Assembly: GCA_035376985.1 (NCBI GenBank)
Contig: DAOSSA010000005.1
Coordinates: 1-64,000 of the forward strand
From: Brevifilum sp029548365
Lineage (GTDB): Bacteria > Chloroflexota > Anaerolineae > Anaerolineales > Anaerolineaceae
DNA length: 64,000 nt
Direction of reading: 5' to 3'
Position numbers and translations under genes: made by a program. The notes beneath the pieces were generated by a model that saw nothing but the letters and a program-made list of their open reading frames with translations, searched no databases and was not told the DNA's origin. Positions within the stretch are counted from its first letter, which is position 1; every line of letters starts with the position of its first letter. This document shows positions 7,869 through 16,618 of the stretch, piece by piece.

Positions 7869-9635
7869 ATGACCCTTCATATGGTTTTATTGATCATCAT
7901 TATTCTGGCTGCGCTGGTTCTATTTTCGATTGAATTCTTACCCGCAGATGTCATCGCTTTGGGGTTGATGATGACGTTGATTCTCACCGGCATCCTGCCG
8001 GCCAAAACTGCCTTCGCTGGTTTTGGCAGCGATACCTCCTTGATGATATTGGGGATATTGATTTTAACCGCAGCCCTGGTGCACACCGGCATCGTGCAGA
8101 TTCTTTCACAGAAGATTATTCAGTCGGTCGGCGAGGATAAAAAACGGCTGTTCTGGATCATCTCCGGCGCTGCAGGGATTATTAGCTCATTTATCTCCAA
8201 CACAGCCACAGCGGCTTTTTTCACCCCGATGACAATCGGATTATCAAGGCGCTTAAAAATCAACCCTTCTAAAATGTTAATGCCGATGGCTTTCGCTACC
8301 ATTCTTGCCAGTTCGGTTACGCTGGTTGCTACATCGACCAATGTGGTCGTCAGCGGGCAATTAACCCAATATGGGCTACCTCCCCTGGGTATGTTCGAGA
8401 TGACGGCTGTAGGCGTTCCTATTTTAATCGTTGGCCTGCTGTACATGTACTTCATCGGACAGCACCTCATCCCGATTCGGGAAACCAAAAGCCTGGATCC
8501 ACAACAGGAGATCCTCTCATATCTATCAGAAATTAAAGTCACACCAGACTCCCCCTGGGCTGGTAGATCACTCCAGGAAATTGGTTTAGGCAAGGAATAC
8601 GACCTGTATGCTCTACGAATATTAAAAGAATCGGGCATCCACGTAGAACCCCGTTCATATACCATCCTCCATCCGGGTGATCGCGTTTTGGTTGAAGGCA
8701 ACAAAACCGACCTGATGACCTTACGCGAGAAGAACCTGGTCGCTTTTACCGGTGAATTTGACCCACAATCGGATATCTCGAAGAACCTCTCGCTGGCGGA
8801 AGTGATCCTGCTTCCCGGGTCGCCATTGATCGGTCGCACCCTGCGAGGGCTTAATTTCAGGGATCGCTTTGGGCTGCAGGTGCTGGGTATCAACCGCAAA
8901 GGCGAGACCATCCGCCGCCGTATCAGCCTGACCCGGTTGCAAGTTGGCGATCAACTGCTGCTTCAGGGTAACCCGGAAACAATCCAGGGATTGGGAAAGA
9001 ATACCAGTTTCAGGGTGATCACCGGCGAATTAGAAGCCATGCCCGAAACCAGAAAAGCGCCCCTGGCCCTGGCAATTTTTGGAGGCGTGATTCTACTGGT
9101 CTCGGTCAATTTGCTGACACTGCCTGTGGGCGTTATGCTGGGCGCCTTAACTGCCTTTATTACGCGCTGCATCACCCCTGAGGAAGCTTACCGCCAGGTG
9201 AACTGGAGCGCATGGCTGCTGATTGCCTGTATGCTGTCATTGGGTCGCGCCATGGAGGTGACCGGTCTGGCTACACTGCTGGCCAATCAGATTGCGGCGC
9301 TGATCGGGGCATCTCATCCGCTACTGCTGCTATCGACGTTCTTTTTTCTGTCAATGCTATTAACCCAGCCCATGTCGAACCAGGCCGCTGCGGTGATTGT
9401 CACGCCAATTGCCATGCAGGCTGCTACACATTTGAACCTCAATCCCCGCGCCTTTGCCATCATGATCGCGATTGGCGCCAGCAATTCCTTCATCACCCCC
9501 CTGGAGCCCGCGTGTTTGATGGTCTATGGGCCGGGCAATTATCGATTTTTTGATTTTCTCAAAGTGGGCGCCATGCTCACCGTTTTGATCTTCGGGATTG
9601 CAATTTTAATGGTGCCCTCGTTGTGGCCATTGTGA
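7869..9635 (+). CDS. SLC13-type transporter with two TrkA-C domains
   Basis: The 588-residue inner-membrane protein has the divided layout of the bacterial SLC13/DASS branch: an N-terminal bundle of spans (about 1-200), two cytoplasmic TrkA-C (RCK-C) domains at about 218-295 and 300-380, then a second bundle. Conserved stretches include ISNTATAAFFTP and TSTNVVVSGQL in the first half and MLLTQPMSNQAAAVIVTP in the second, matching the SNT/STN-type sodium-binding loops. Substrates of this branch include sulfate, dicarboxylates and possibly other anions; the sequence does not decide which. ATG 7869 has AGGAAAGG upstream. It is monocistronic. Confidence 0.85.
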   Translation: MTLHMVLLIIIILAALVLFSIEFLPADVIALGLMMTLILTGILPAKTAFAGFGSDTSLMILGILILTAALVHTGIVQILSQKIIQSVGEDKKRLFWIISGAAGIISSFISNTATAAFFTPMTIGLSRRLKINPSKMLMPMAFATILASSVTLVATSTNVVVSGQLTQYGLPPLGMFEMTAVGVPILIVGLLYMYFIGQHLIPIRETKSLDPQQEILSYLSEIKVTPDSPWAGRSLQEIGLGKEYDLYALRILKESGIHVEPRSYTILHPGDRVLVEGNKTDLMTLREKNLVAFTGEFDPQSDISKNLSLAEVILLPGSPLIGRTLRGLNFRDRFGLQVLGINRKGETIRRRISLTRLQVGDQLLLQGNPETIQGLGKNTSFRVITGELEAMPETRKAPLALAIFGGVILLVSVNLLTLPVGVMLGALTAFITRCITPEEAYRQVNWSAWLLIACMLSLGRAMEVTGLATLLANQIAALIGASHPLLLLSTFFFLSMLLTQPMSNQAAAVIVTPIAMQAATHLNLNPRAFAIMIAIGASNSFITPLEPACLMVYGPGNYRFFDFLKVGAMLTVLIFGIAILMVPSLWPL

Positions 9636-9672
9636 CCGGGCAGATCAACTGCGCTTAAAAGCTGAGATTTTT

Positions 9673-9719
9673 AATTAAGGCTCTTGTGAGCGTGATAGCT
9701 CGCTCGCAAGCCCTTAATT
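9673..9719 (+). terminator. Long hairpin after the SLC13 gene
   Basis: AATTAAGG (9673-9680) pairs with CCTTAATT (9712-9719), and CTTGTGAGCG (9683-9692) pairs with CGCTCGCAAG (9701-9710) with one G-U. It starts 38 bases past the transporter stop codon. There is no downstream T run, so termination is inferred from position. Confidence 0.45.
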
Positions 9720-9863
9720 CTCGGAAAGGTTCTGTCATGCTCCTTCAGCACAGCCAGCACCGCGCTGAAATACTCCAAAACTGACCATAATTTGCTATCA
9801 CAGATCGGTTCTGCCACGCGGTCAGCCGGATTGCCCAGCAGCTCCTGCCACGTAAATAAAAAA

Positions 9864-9890
9864 AGCCCCGTACACCGGTGGTGCGGGGCT
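9864..9890 (-). terminator. Rho-independent terminator of the DUF5684 gene
   Basis: AGCCCCG (9864-9870) pairs with CGGGGCT (9884-9890), and the minus strand continues with seven T. It is 23 bases past the stop codon of the minus-strand gene at 9914. Confidence 0.85.
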
Positions 9891-9913
9891 ATTTTATGAT
9901 GGATAACGACACA

Positions 9914-10333
9914 CTAACGGGCTGCTGCCGGGCCGATATATCTGGCTTTCCCAAAACCAAGGATCATCATAAAGATAACATTTAAGAACACCAGCCCCAG
10001 TCCGAACCCGGTGCCCTTACCAAAGGAGCGAGCCAGATCAAAGCTGATTATGAAAATCACGACCAGATTCACAATTGGGATCAACAGCAAGATCAGCCAC
10101 CAACCGGGCCTCCCGACGATTTCCAGCAGCACGAACAGGTTGTAAATGGGGATTAAAATCGCCCAGCCAGGCTTGCCTGCCTTGGTATAGACTTTCCACA
10201 TCGCTACCAGGATCAGAATACCCAGCACGAAGCCAACTAATCCGCCCAGCAACCCGCCAATCATTCCAACAACCGATGAGATTTGATCTTCCTGAGCCAG
10301 AATATTCAACAAATAAGGCAAAAACGGTAACAT
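9914..10333 (-). CDS. DUF5684 small membrane protein
   Basis: The 139-residue protein is almost wholly hydrophobic, with about four membrane spans. The central stretch WKVYTKAGKPGWAILIPIYN and EIVGRPGWWLILLLIP is the DUF5684 signature. No enzymatic role is known for this family; members are often found beside signal peptidase or secretion genes, but here the gene stands alone with its own promoter and terminator. The ATG at 10333 has GAAAGGA upstream. An exceptionally strong promoter precedes it, which implies high expression. Confidence 0.75.
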   Translation of the reverse strand: MLPFLPYLLNILAQEDQISSVVGMIGGLLGGLVGFVLGILILVAMWKVYTKAGKPGWAILIPIYNLFVLLEIVGRPGWWLILLLIPIVNLVVIFIISFDLARSFGKGTGFGLGLVFLNVIFMMILGFGKARYIGPAAAR

Positions 10334-10387
10334 ATTTCTTTTCCTTTCAATTGACTTTCTTTAATCAAAGTAATTCAGACAAATCTT

Positions 10388-10416
10388 ATTATATTTATAA
10401 ACTATTAAAATGTCAA
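10388..10416 (-). promoter_or_regulatory. Perfect consensus sigma-70 promoter
   Basis: On the minus strand TTGACA (10416-10411) and TATAAT (10393-10388) are separated by exactly 17 bases, a full match to the housekeeping consensus. The start site should be near 10380, giving a leader of about 47 bases for the DUF5684 gene. Confidence 0.88.
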
Positions 10417-10477
10417 CTTTTTTGGAAATGTGTCGTGTGCGCTTCGCCTGACAGGACATTTTGTCCGGGTGATTATC

Positions 10478-12493
10478 TCAGCGGGTTTTTCGAGGTTTCT
10501 CGGGTAAAACAGCCAGGATCGCACCGAAGGTCAACACCGCTGCGCCAATCCACAGCCAGGACACCAGCGGGTTGTAATAGATGCTGAAGGCACCCTGATC
10601 CTGCGAGTCTGGTTGCCAATCGATCAGGATGGCATATAGGTCTTCCGCCAGGTTGCTTTTCAATCCAGGGTGGGTGATTGCTAGTCCCATATTCGTAAAA
10701 ATTTCCCGCCGCGGGTAAAGCGCACCCCTTGGCTTTCCATCCCGACTGATGGTCAACACAGCTTCTGTGATCAAGCGCCCCGCATCCTCAGAATGTTCCA
10801 GCGATTCAAACTTGAAAATGAATCCGCTCAGTTCGACCTGCTCACCGATGGCCAGGTTTGTCTGGACTTCCTGTTGTAAGCCCTCAATCCCAATAATGCC
10901 AATGGTCATCAGGATAATGCCCAGGTGCACCAGCACGCCGCCGTAGCGACGCAAATTGCGTCTGACAGGCGCCCACAGAGCCGAGATGATATGACCCCCG
11001 TGCTTGCGCTGCGCCGCGATCGCCTGCTGCAAATAGTCTGCCAGCATGACCAGGATGCTAAAACCCACCAACCACAGTGAAGCCAGCACCACAATGTTTC
11101 GAACCTCCCCCAGCAGCCAGGTCAATAGCGGCACGAGGGCTGAAAGCAACAGCACGATCCATACACGTTTTTTCAATCGCAACAGGTTCGTACCGCTCCA
11201 CACCGCTAATGGACAAACCCCTGCCAGGAGAACCAACACAATAAATAGCGGACCGGTAATGCGCTTATACCAGGCAGGCCCAACCGTGATCTGCGTATTT
11301 GTGAGCAGCTCTGAAAGCAAAGGGTAAATCACGCCCAGCAAACAGATCACCAGGATGCTTAACAAGACCATGTTGGTAAATAAAACCAGGGTCTCTTTGT
11401 TAAAGCCAAATTCGGGTTCATACTCCGCTCGCAGATCCCTCCAACGATAGACCAGCAGCCCCAGAGAGACCAAAACCAGTACCGCAGTATAAATTAACAT
11501 CGGCAGCCAAATTGAACTGCCGGCGAAAGTATGCACAGAAGAAAGCACCCCGGAGCGGGTAATAAAGGTGCCGAAGATCACCAGCACGAAGGTCAAAACC
11601 ACCAGCGCATAATTCCACCGTTTGAAGCTGTCTCGCCGCTCCTGTAGAATCTGAGTATGCAGCAAAGCCGTCGCGCTCAGCCAGGGGAGCAAAGCTGCGA
11701 CTTCAACCGGATCCCAGCCCCAATACCCGCCCCAACCCAGTACGTCGTAAGCCCAGCGCATTCCAAGCACAAGTCCCAGGGAAAGAAAGACCCAGGTGAT
11801 CAATATCCACGGACGGGCGATTTCAAGCCAGCGCCGATCACGCCGGCCGACTGCCAGAGAGCCAACCGCCAGGGCAAAGGGGATGATAAATCCAATAAAA
11901 CCTAAATAAAGCACGGGTGGGTGCCAGATCATCCCCGGGTGGCGCAGCAAGGGATTCAACCCCTGTCCGTCTGCAGGGGTCAGCAACCATGCGCCCGAGG
12001 GCGACAGTAATGACAGTATGCGACTGCCATCGGGCATTTGCCACAAGCGTTCGAAGGGCGACTCAAAGAACACATTGATCATCAAAAAGAAGCCCAATGT
12101 AAAGAACACCACTACCAGCGCCCAGGCTAAAATGTCGTTCTCCTGGCGCCATTTCCGGAGCCCAAAGAAGAGCGAAAACCCTGCCAACAACCACGACCAG
12201 AACAGCAACGAGCCGCTTTGCCCGCCCCACAGGGCCGTTAATCGCATGTAGAGCGGCATATCACGGCTGGTCACACTGTAGACATAGCCCAGCTCAAAAC
12301 GCAAGCCGGCCAACAACAGGAGCAAAACAACCAGGCTGATAGTGACCAGGAGGAAAATCAGCAGCAGAGCGCTTCGTGCGGATTTAATCCAGGCTGGCTC
12401 TTTAAGGATCACCCCAAACAATGCTGCCATCAATCCAAATACAGCTAATAAGAAAGCCAGGGCCAGTGCCAGGTATCCAAATACAGAGAGCAT
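10478..12493 (-). CDS. ccmF: Cytochrome c haem lyase subunit CcmF
   Basis: CcmF is the membrane haem ligase subunit of the Ccm (system I) cytochrome c maturation pathway, taking haem from holo-CcmE to apocytochrome. The 671-residue protein has about 15 hydrophobic spans, the tryptophan-rich WWD region WAYDVLGWGGYWGWDPVE at about 248-265, and a C-terminal CcmF_C-like part. It starts 3 bases after the ccmE stop codon on the same strand, so the pair is translated together. No ccmA, ccmB, ccmC, ccmG or ccmH is in the window; the rest of the system would have to lie elsewhere. Confidence 0.93.
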   Translation of the reverse strand: MLSVFGYLALALAFLLAVFGLMAALFGVILKEPAWIKSARSALLLIFLLVTISLVVLLLLLAGLRFELGYVYSVTSRDMPLYMRLTALWGGQSGSLLFWSWLLAGFSLFFGLRKWRQENDILAWALVVVFFTLGFFLMINVFFESPFERLWQMPDGSRILSLLSPSGAWLLTPADGQGLNPLLRHPGMIWHPPVLYLGFIGFIIPFALAVGSLAVGRRDRRWLEIARPWILITWVFLSLGLVLGMRWAYDVLGWGGYWGWDPVEVAALLPWLSATALLHTQILQERRDSFKRWNYALVVLTFVLVIFGTFITRSGVLSSVHTFAGSSIWLPMLIYTAVLVLVSLGLLVYRWRDLRAEYEPEFGFNKETLVLFTNMVLLSILVICLLGVIYPLLSELLTNTQITVGPAWYKRITGPLFIVLVLLAGVCPLAVWSGTNLLRLKKRVWIVLLLSALVPLLTWLLGEVRNIVVLASLWLVGFSILVMLADYLQQAIAAQRKHGGHIISALWAPVRRNLRRYGGVLVHLGIILMTIGIIGIEGLQQEVQTNLAIGEQVELSGFIFKFESLEHSEDAGRLITEAVLTISRDGKPRGALYPRREIFTNMGLAITHPGLKSNLAEDLYAILIDWQPDSQDQGAFSIYYNPLVSWLWIGAAVLTFGAILAVLPEKPRKTR

Positions 12494-12496
12494 AAT

Positions 12497-13006
12497 TTAA
12501 TGCTCCACCGGGTCTGGCAACGCTTCTTCGTACTTGCTGGGGCATTTCAACAGGAGCTCTTCGGCGATGAAAACTCCCTCAGGGTTGAGGGTGCCGGTCA
12601 GGATCGCCTGCGCCTCATCCCTGAGCATATCCGGCGGTGAGCCCCGGTGATAGACGTCCAGGCGGGGGTTATTCGGGTCATTAACCGCCTGATGCAAAAC
12701 CTCACTCAAGCCGCTGTCGCCCTTGACCAGGTCTTTATCAGCAGGGATGTGCGCAATCACAAACCTCAGTTCCCCCGTTTTGGCATCATAGGCAATGCTA
12801 TCGCCAATCACGGCGCCCGATACGCGCAGGTTCTGTCCCTGCAGGTCATCCTCGGCCTCCAGCACTTCCTTTACCGTCATAAAAAATTCGCTGGTTGCTT
12901 TTGTGGCGCTGATCACCATTAAGATCACCGCAACGAGAAATAGCCCACCGCCGATGATAAACTTGATTCGATTATTTTTTAATCCAGCAGAACTGGGTTT
13001 CTTCAT
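12497..13006 (-). CDS. ccmE: Cytochrome c haem chaperone CcmE, CxxxY type
   Basis: CcmE holds haem covalently on the outer face of the membrane before ligation. The 169-residue protein has one N-terminal span (about 16-34), then the OB-fold domain (FMTVKEVLEA, LRVSGAVIGDSI, FVIAH, VYHRGSPPDML, ILTGTL). Most CcmE proteins bind haem by a His in HxxxY; here the equivalent site reads LLLKCPSKYEE, giving CxxxY at about residues 159-163. That Cys form is known from archaea and some sulfate-reducing bacteria, where CcmH and CcmG may be absent. The ATG at 13006 has AGGA upstream. Confidence 0.92.
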   Translation of the reverse strand: MKKPSSAGLKNNRIKFIIGGGLFLVAVILMVISATKATSEFFMTVKEVLEAEDDLQGQNLRVSGAVIGDSIAYDAKTGELRFVIAHIPADKDLVKGDSGLSEVLHQAVNDPNNPRLDVYHRGSPPDMLRDEAQAILTGTLNPEGVFIAEELLLKCPSKYEEALPDPVEH

Positions 13007-13201
13007 ACGTTTGATCCTGTGTCATCGACAACCTGTAATTTCAGCCTTATCATTATATCGGATAGAGGCATGATTGGCATAAAAGCATCAAAGTCCAATC
13101 CTGGTTGTGCCTGCCACAGCTTGACCCTGAGCGACTTTTTCTGTGATCGCTGTCCTATGGTATAGTATAAATATTCAAAATGATGTTACGGAGAAGGCTA
13201 A

Positions 13202-13837
13202 ATGTACATTGCGATTGAGGGCGTTATTGGTGTTGGCAAAACCACCCTGGCGCGGCTGATACAACCTTATTTTGATGCCCATTTACTTCTCGAGATCTTT
13301 GAAGAGAATCCCTTTCTAAGCGATTTTTACGACGATCGTGCCCGCTACGCCTTCCAAACACAGATTTTCTTTCTGCTCAGTCGTTATCACCAACAACATA
13401 AGGGCGTCCGCGAAGCTCTGGTCAGCAATCACTGGTTGCTGTCGGATTACACCTTTGAAAAGGACCGTCTGTTTGCAGAGGTCAACCTGCACGGCGATGA
13501 GTTAGACATGTACTACAATGTCCACGACGCCCTGGCAGAAAAAATCATCAAACCTGACCTCGTCGTTTATCTTCAGGCAGACACAGACGTGCTCATGCAG
13601 CGCATCGCTCAGCGAGATCGTCCCTATGAACGGCAGATGGAAATAGACTACATTCACACCCTCAATCTGACCTACGAGCAGCGCTTTGCCAACTATCCCT
13701 CCCAAAGTTGCCTGACCATCAACACCAATCACCTGGACTATGTCCGCAACCCGGACGACCTGGAGGCTGTCAACCAGCGCATCAGGCAGGCATTAAAGAT
13801 GGCTCCATTCCAGGAAAGCTTGCCGATCGATTTGTAA
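13202..13837 (+). CDS. Deoxynucleoside kinase (deoxyadenosine/deoxyguanosine type)
   Basis: The enzyme phosphorylates deoxynucleosides with ATP in the salvage pathway. The 211-residue protein is full length for the dNK family: P-loop GVIGVGKTTL at about 7-16, the YAFQTQIFFLLSRY substrate-helix, the DYTFEKDRLFAE motif where the family's DR.F lies, and the LID arginines RDRPYER at about 139-145. ATG 13202 has GGAGAAGG upstream. The nucleotidyltransferase gene follows after 15 bases, so the two probably share a transcript. Substrate preference between purine and pyrimidine nucleosides cannot be read from the sequence. Confidence 0.88.
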   Translation: MYIAIEGVIGVGKTTLARLIQPYFDAHLLLEIFEENPFLSDFYDDRARYAFQTQIFFLLSRYHQQHKGVREALVSNHWLLSDYTFEKDRLFAEVNLHGDELDMYYNVHDALAEKIIKPDLVVYLQADTDVLMQRIAQRDRPYERQMEIDYIHTLNLTYEQRFANYPSQSCLTINTNHLDYVRNPDDLEAVNQRIRQALKMAPFQESLPIDL

Positions 13838-13852
13838 ACCCGGGGAGGTATC

Positions 13853-14860
13853 ATGCGCATCACGAAAACTTTTCTTCATAAGGCAGCCCTTGATACGGTC
13901 AAACAGCGAACCCGCAGTGAACCGGACTTGCATGCGGCGTATTTGACAGGGTCTTTGTTAAGTGATGAGCCCCTGCTGGGCGGCACCACGGATATCGACC
14001 TTGTACTGGTACATAAATTCCTCGCTCCTGTGGCGCGCGAAACCCTGGCCCTGACGCCTGAAATCTCCTTGGATATTCTGCATAAAACCACGTCGGATTA
14101 CGAACCACCCCGCCAGCTTCGCCAAAATGCCCTGATCGGCTATCCCCTGACGTTTTATCACATCATCCTGTATGACAGCGACCACTGGCTGGAATTTATC
14201 CAATCCACTGTGTCAGCTGAATTTCATCGTGCAGATCATGTCCTGGCCCGGGTAAACCCATTATTGCATTCGGCGCGCGAGGTATGGCGCGCGTTAAATG
14301 AACAGTCCCCTGAAAAATACCTGGATTGGCTTGACTTTTATTTAGACTCCCTGTCTCTGGGAACAAATGCTCTTGCAGGCTTGATCGGTCCGCCGTTAAC
14401 CACGCGCCGCTTCATGATGACTCTGGACCAGCGCTTGCAAGACCTCGGTACACCTGATATCTACGCAGGCTTGTGTGGCTTGTTGGGGTGTTCGGAAGAG
14501 ATTGAGATTAAATACAAAGCCTGGATCGACGCCTTTGAGGGCGACCTGGTTTACCTGTCAAACACCACAGACGCGCCACCTCACCTGCGGGCGTGCCGGC
14601 AGGATTATTATGTGAAGTGCATCAAGTCCCTGGCTCATGGCAGCAACCCGGCTTACATGGTCTGGCCTTTGCTGCGAACCTGGCTGGATATCCACCTTGC
14701 CCTTTCTCAAACCTCACCCGGATTTGACGTCTGGCAGGATTTCTTAAAGACGTTGAACTTCAACGAATCCGTCTGTCAGGCCAAAAACAGGGCACTGGAT
14801 GCTTTCCTGGATCGCATTGAGATCTTAATCGAATCCTGGACAGACACCTACGGGTTTTAA
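13853..14860 (+). CDS. Pol-beta-type nucleotidyltransferase with helical C-terminus
   Basis: The 335-residue protein carries the minimal nucleotidyltransferase signature GSLLSDEPLLGGTTDIDLVLV at about 32-52, with the GS pair and the metal-binding DxD. The rest is mostly helical and unrecognised. Proteins of this fold may add a nucleotide to a protein, RNA or small molecule, and some are toxin components; no antitoxin partner is adjacent, so a toxin role is not supported. GGGGAGG precedes the ATG at 13853. It sits immediately before the candidate replication origin, which may be coincidence. Confidence 0.65.
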   Translation: MRITKTFLHKAALDTVKQRTRSEPDLHAAYLTGSLLSDEPLLGGTTDIDLVLVHKFLAPVARETLALTPEISLDILHKTTSDYEPPRQLRQNALIGYPLTFYHIILYDSDHWLEFIQSTVSAEFHRADHVLARVNPLLHSAREVWRALNEQSPEKYLDWLDFYLDSLSLGTNALAGLIGPPLTTRRFMMTLDQRLQDLGTPDIYAGLCGLLGCSEEIEIKYKAWIDAFEGDLVYLSNTTDAPPHLRACRQDYYVKCIKSLAHGSNPAYMVWPLLRTWLDIHLALSQTSPGFDVWQDFLKTLNFNESVCQAKNRALDAFLDRIEILIESWTDTYGF

Positions 14861-14929
14861 CCAATTAATTTAATTATTTTCCATCTGCTTCCATATTTTT
14901 AAAAACCCACGCCAATTTTCCCCCAAAAC

Positions 14930-15292
14930 TGTGGATAACTCCCCGAAAACTGTGGATAACTCGTGTGATATGTGGATAACTCGACCAAATTTTCAATAAT
15001 AAAGGAGCTCTTCTTTGAAGAAAGACTGGAGAAAAATCCTCAAATAAGGTCAACATTGCGACATGACTCAAATTTCCTCGACTTTTTCAAGTTAATTCCA
15101 CAACTTGTTGTGGAGAGATTCGTTCTGTGCTTGTCCGCATTATTATCTCAATACAGGGCATAATTGGCGTTTTCCTGCAGCACAATCCGCCGATTGAATC
15201 AAAATCGAAGCCTTCAGTGCGCCTTATCCACATATCCACAGCCCCTACGACGACTACGAATTAAAGATTCTCTTAAGGTAAGATGTGAATAA
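14930..15292. other. oriC: Candidate chromosomal replication origin (DnaA-box cluster)
   Basis: The stretch between the nucleotidyltransferase and GNAT genes (about 550 bases) has no credible gene and holds six DnaA-box matches (TTATNCACA). Three perfect TGTGGATAA copies stand at 14930, 14951 and 14971, about two helical turns apart; TTATCCACA is at 15224, ATATCCACA (one mismatch) at 15232, and TGTGAATAA (a match with N=T) at 15284. The first three and the next two face in opposite directions. AT-rich DNA lies between. Two parS sites and dnaN lie 6-8 kb to the right. DnaA itself is not in the window. Inference: oriC. Confidence 0.7.
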
Positions 15293-15409
15293 CAATCTTA
15301 ATCCCCTGCACAGCTTATGGCGAAACAGATTCCTTAAATTGAGTATGATGTTTGATCCTGGACTATACTTTTGATCGAATATAAGAAAACCGCGAGGACA
15401 TCGATTATC

Positions 15410-15944
15410 ATGACGCGTTTGACACAAAACCTGCCGCATGGGATCAACATCGCTGAAGAAAGCCCCCGGGATATTGACGGCATATGTCATGTGAATCAAA
15501 CCGCTTTTCAGAGTCATTATGAAGCAAACGTGGTTGAGTGCTTGAGATTGAATTGTGTTGAAATTTACTCTCTGGTCGCTAAATTCGGGGAACAGGTCGT
15601 CGGACATATTTTATTCTCACCGGTGCATATCGTCCAGGATCAAGGGCATGGGTTTGGGGCCCTTGGCGGTGCTGCCCGATTATCAGGGTCAGGGCATTGG
15701 AATGGGCTTAAGCCAGGCGGGCATGTTGCGTATGAAGCAGATAGGGTATCCCTTTGTGGTCGTTCTCGGTCATCCGGGGTATTACCCGCGTTTTGGATTC
15801 AACCCGGCCAGTACGTACGGCATTCGCTGTGCGTTTGAAAATGTCCCTGATGAGGCGTTTATGATCTGCGTGTTTAATTCCAAGGTGATGCAGGGGGTGA
15901 AGGGCGTCGCCCACTATCGACCGGAATTTGATGTAACATCCTGA
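15410..15944 (+). pseudogene. GNAT acetyltransferase split by a frameshift
   Basis: Two overlapping frames together give one GNAT N-acetyltransferase of the YhbS type. The first frame supplies the N-terminus (ATG 15410, INIAEESPRDIDGICHVN to GEQVVGHILFSPVHI). The second, reached by a +1 shift near 15640-15655, supplies the acetyl-CoA-binding loop LAVLPDYQGQGIGMGL and the VVLGHPGYYPRFGF motif, ending at 15944. Each half is well conserved, so the break is recent or a sequencing error. No slippery homopolymer is present, which argues against programmed frameshifting. Substrate unknown. Confidence 0.75.
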
Positions 15945-15987
15945 ATAATTGTTAACGGTTACTATAAATAACCGCTGGGCTGACCCC

Positions 15988-16016
15988 TTGACTTAATATA
16001 CCGAACGGTATATTAT
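15988..16016 (+). promoter_or_regulatory. TetR gene promoter with operator in its spacer
   Basis: TTGACT (15988-15993) and TATTAT (16011-16016) are 17 bases apart. Between them and overlapping the -10 is the perfect inverted repeat AATATACCGAACGGTATATT (15995-16014: 9-bp arms, 2-base centre). A repressor bound here would block RNA polymerase directly, pointing to autorepression. The predicted start site falls within a few bases of ATG 16024, so the mRNA is probably leaderless. Confidence 0.85.
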
Positions 16017-16023
16017 GTTAAGC

Positions 16024-16590
16024 ATGGATAATCGCCAGCGATTGTTAGATTGTGCCCTGAAGTTGTTCAACCTGCGCGGCTATGATGCGGTGGGGGTACG
16101 CGAGGTGGTCGAAGCTGCGGGCGTCACCAAGCCGACGTTGTACCATTATTTTGATAGCAAGCGTGGCTTGCTGGATGCATTGCTGCAGCGGGAGGCAGGA
16201 AGGCTTTTAGCAGAAATTGTGCCGTGTGCAGTTTACCAGGGAGACCTGGTTTTGACCCTTGAAAACATCCTCAGAGCCTATTTTTCCTTTGTACAGACCC
16301 ATACGGAATGCTATCGAATGCAGTTGGGGATGTATTTTTCAGCCCCAGAGAGCGAGGGCAATCAGGCGATCCGCCCTTACGCTGCAATACAACACCAACT
16401 CCTTGAAGAAGTCTTCATCCAGGCGGCTGAAAATCACGGCAATTTGCGTGGACGGCATGCCCGCTATGCCGCAGCCTATTTAGGAGTGATCAATGCCGTG
16501 ATCGGGCTGTATTTGAATGAGGAACTCCAACTGACGGACGAGCTTGTTTACCAGACGGTGCACCAGTTCATGCATGGTATCTTCAGCTAA
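16024..16590 (+). CDS. TetR family transcriptional regulator
   Basis: The 188-residue protein has the TetR N-terminal helix-turn-helix: RQRLLDCALKLFNLRGYDAVGVREVVEAAGV then TKPTLYHYFDSKRGLL at about 33-48. The C-terminal ligand domain is unlike any I can name. ATG 16024 is preferred over ATG 16015 because the latter overlaps the -10 hexamer. The palindrome in its own promoter and a close variant before the next gene suggest it represses both itself and the amylase gene 63 bases downstream. The inducer is unknown; a sugar or maltodextrin would fit the neighbour but is inference. Confidence 0.88.
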   Translation: MDNRQRLLDCALKLFNLRGYDAVGVREVVEAAGVTKPTLYHYFDSKRGLLDALLQREAGRLLAEIVPCAVYQGDLVLTLENILRAYFSFVQTHTECYRMQLGMYFSAPESEGNQAIRPYAAIQHQLLEEVFIQAAENHGNLRGRHARYAAAYLGVINAVIGLYLNEELQLTDELVYQTVHQFMHGIFS

Positions 16591-16618
16591 ACAAGCGATT
16601 ATTTTTTTTTGCAGAGGG

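Noticed and set aside
8120..8911. Minus-strand open frame of 263 codons inside the SLC13 transporter gene
   Set aside because: It lies wholly opposite a well-supported coding region, has no ribosome site and no recognisable motif; it is a by-product of the plus-strand codons.
15254..15607. Minus-strand open frame of 117 codons overlapping the DnaA-box region
   Set aside because: Overlaps the GNAT gene and origin region with no motif or ribosome site.
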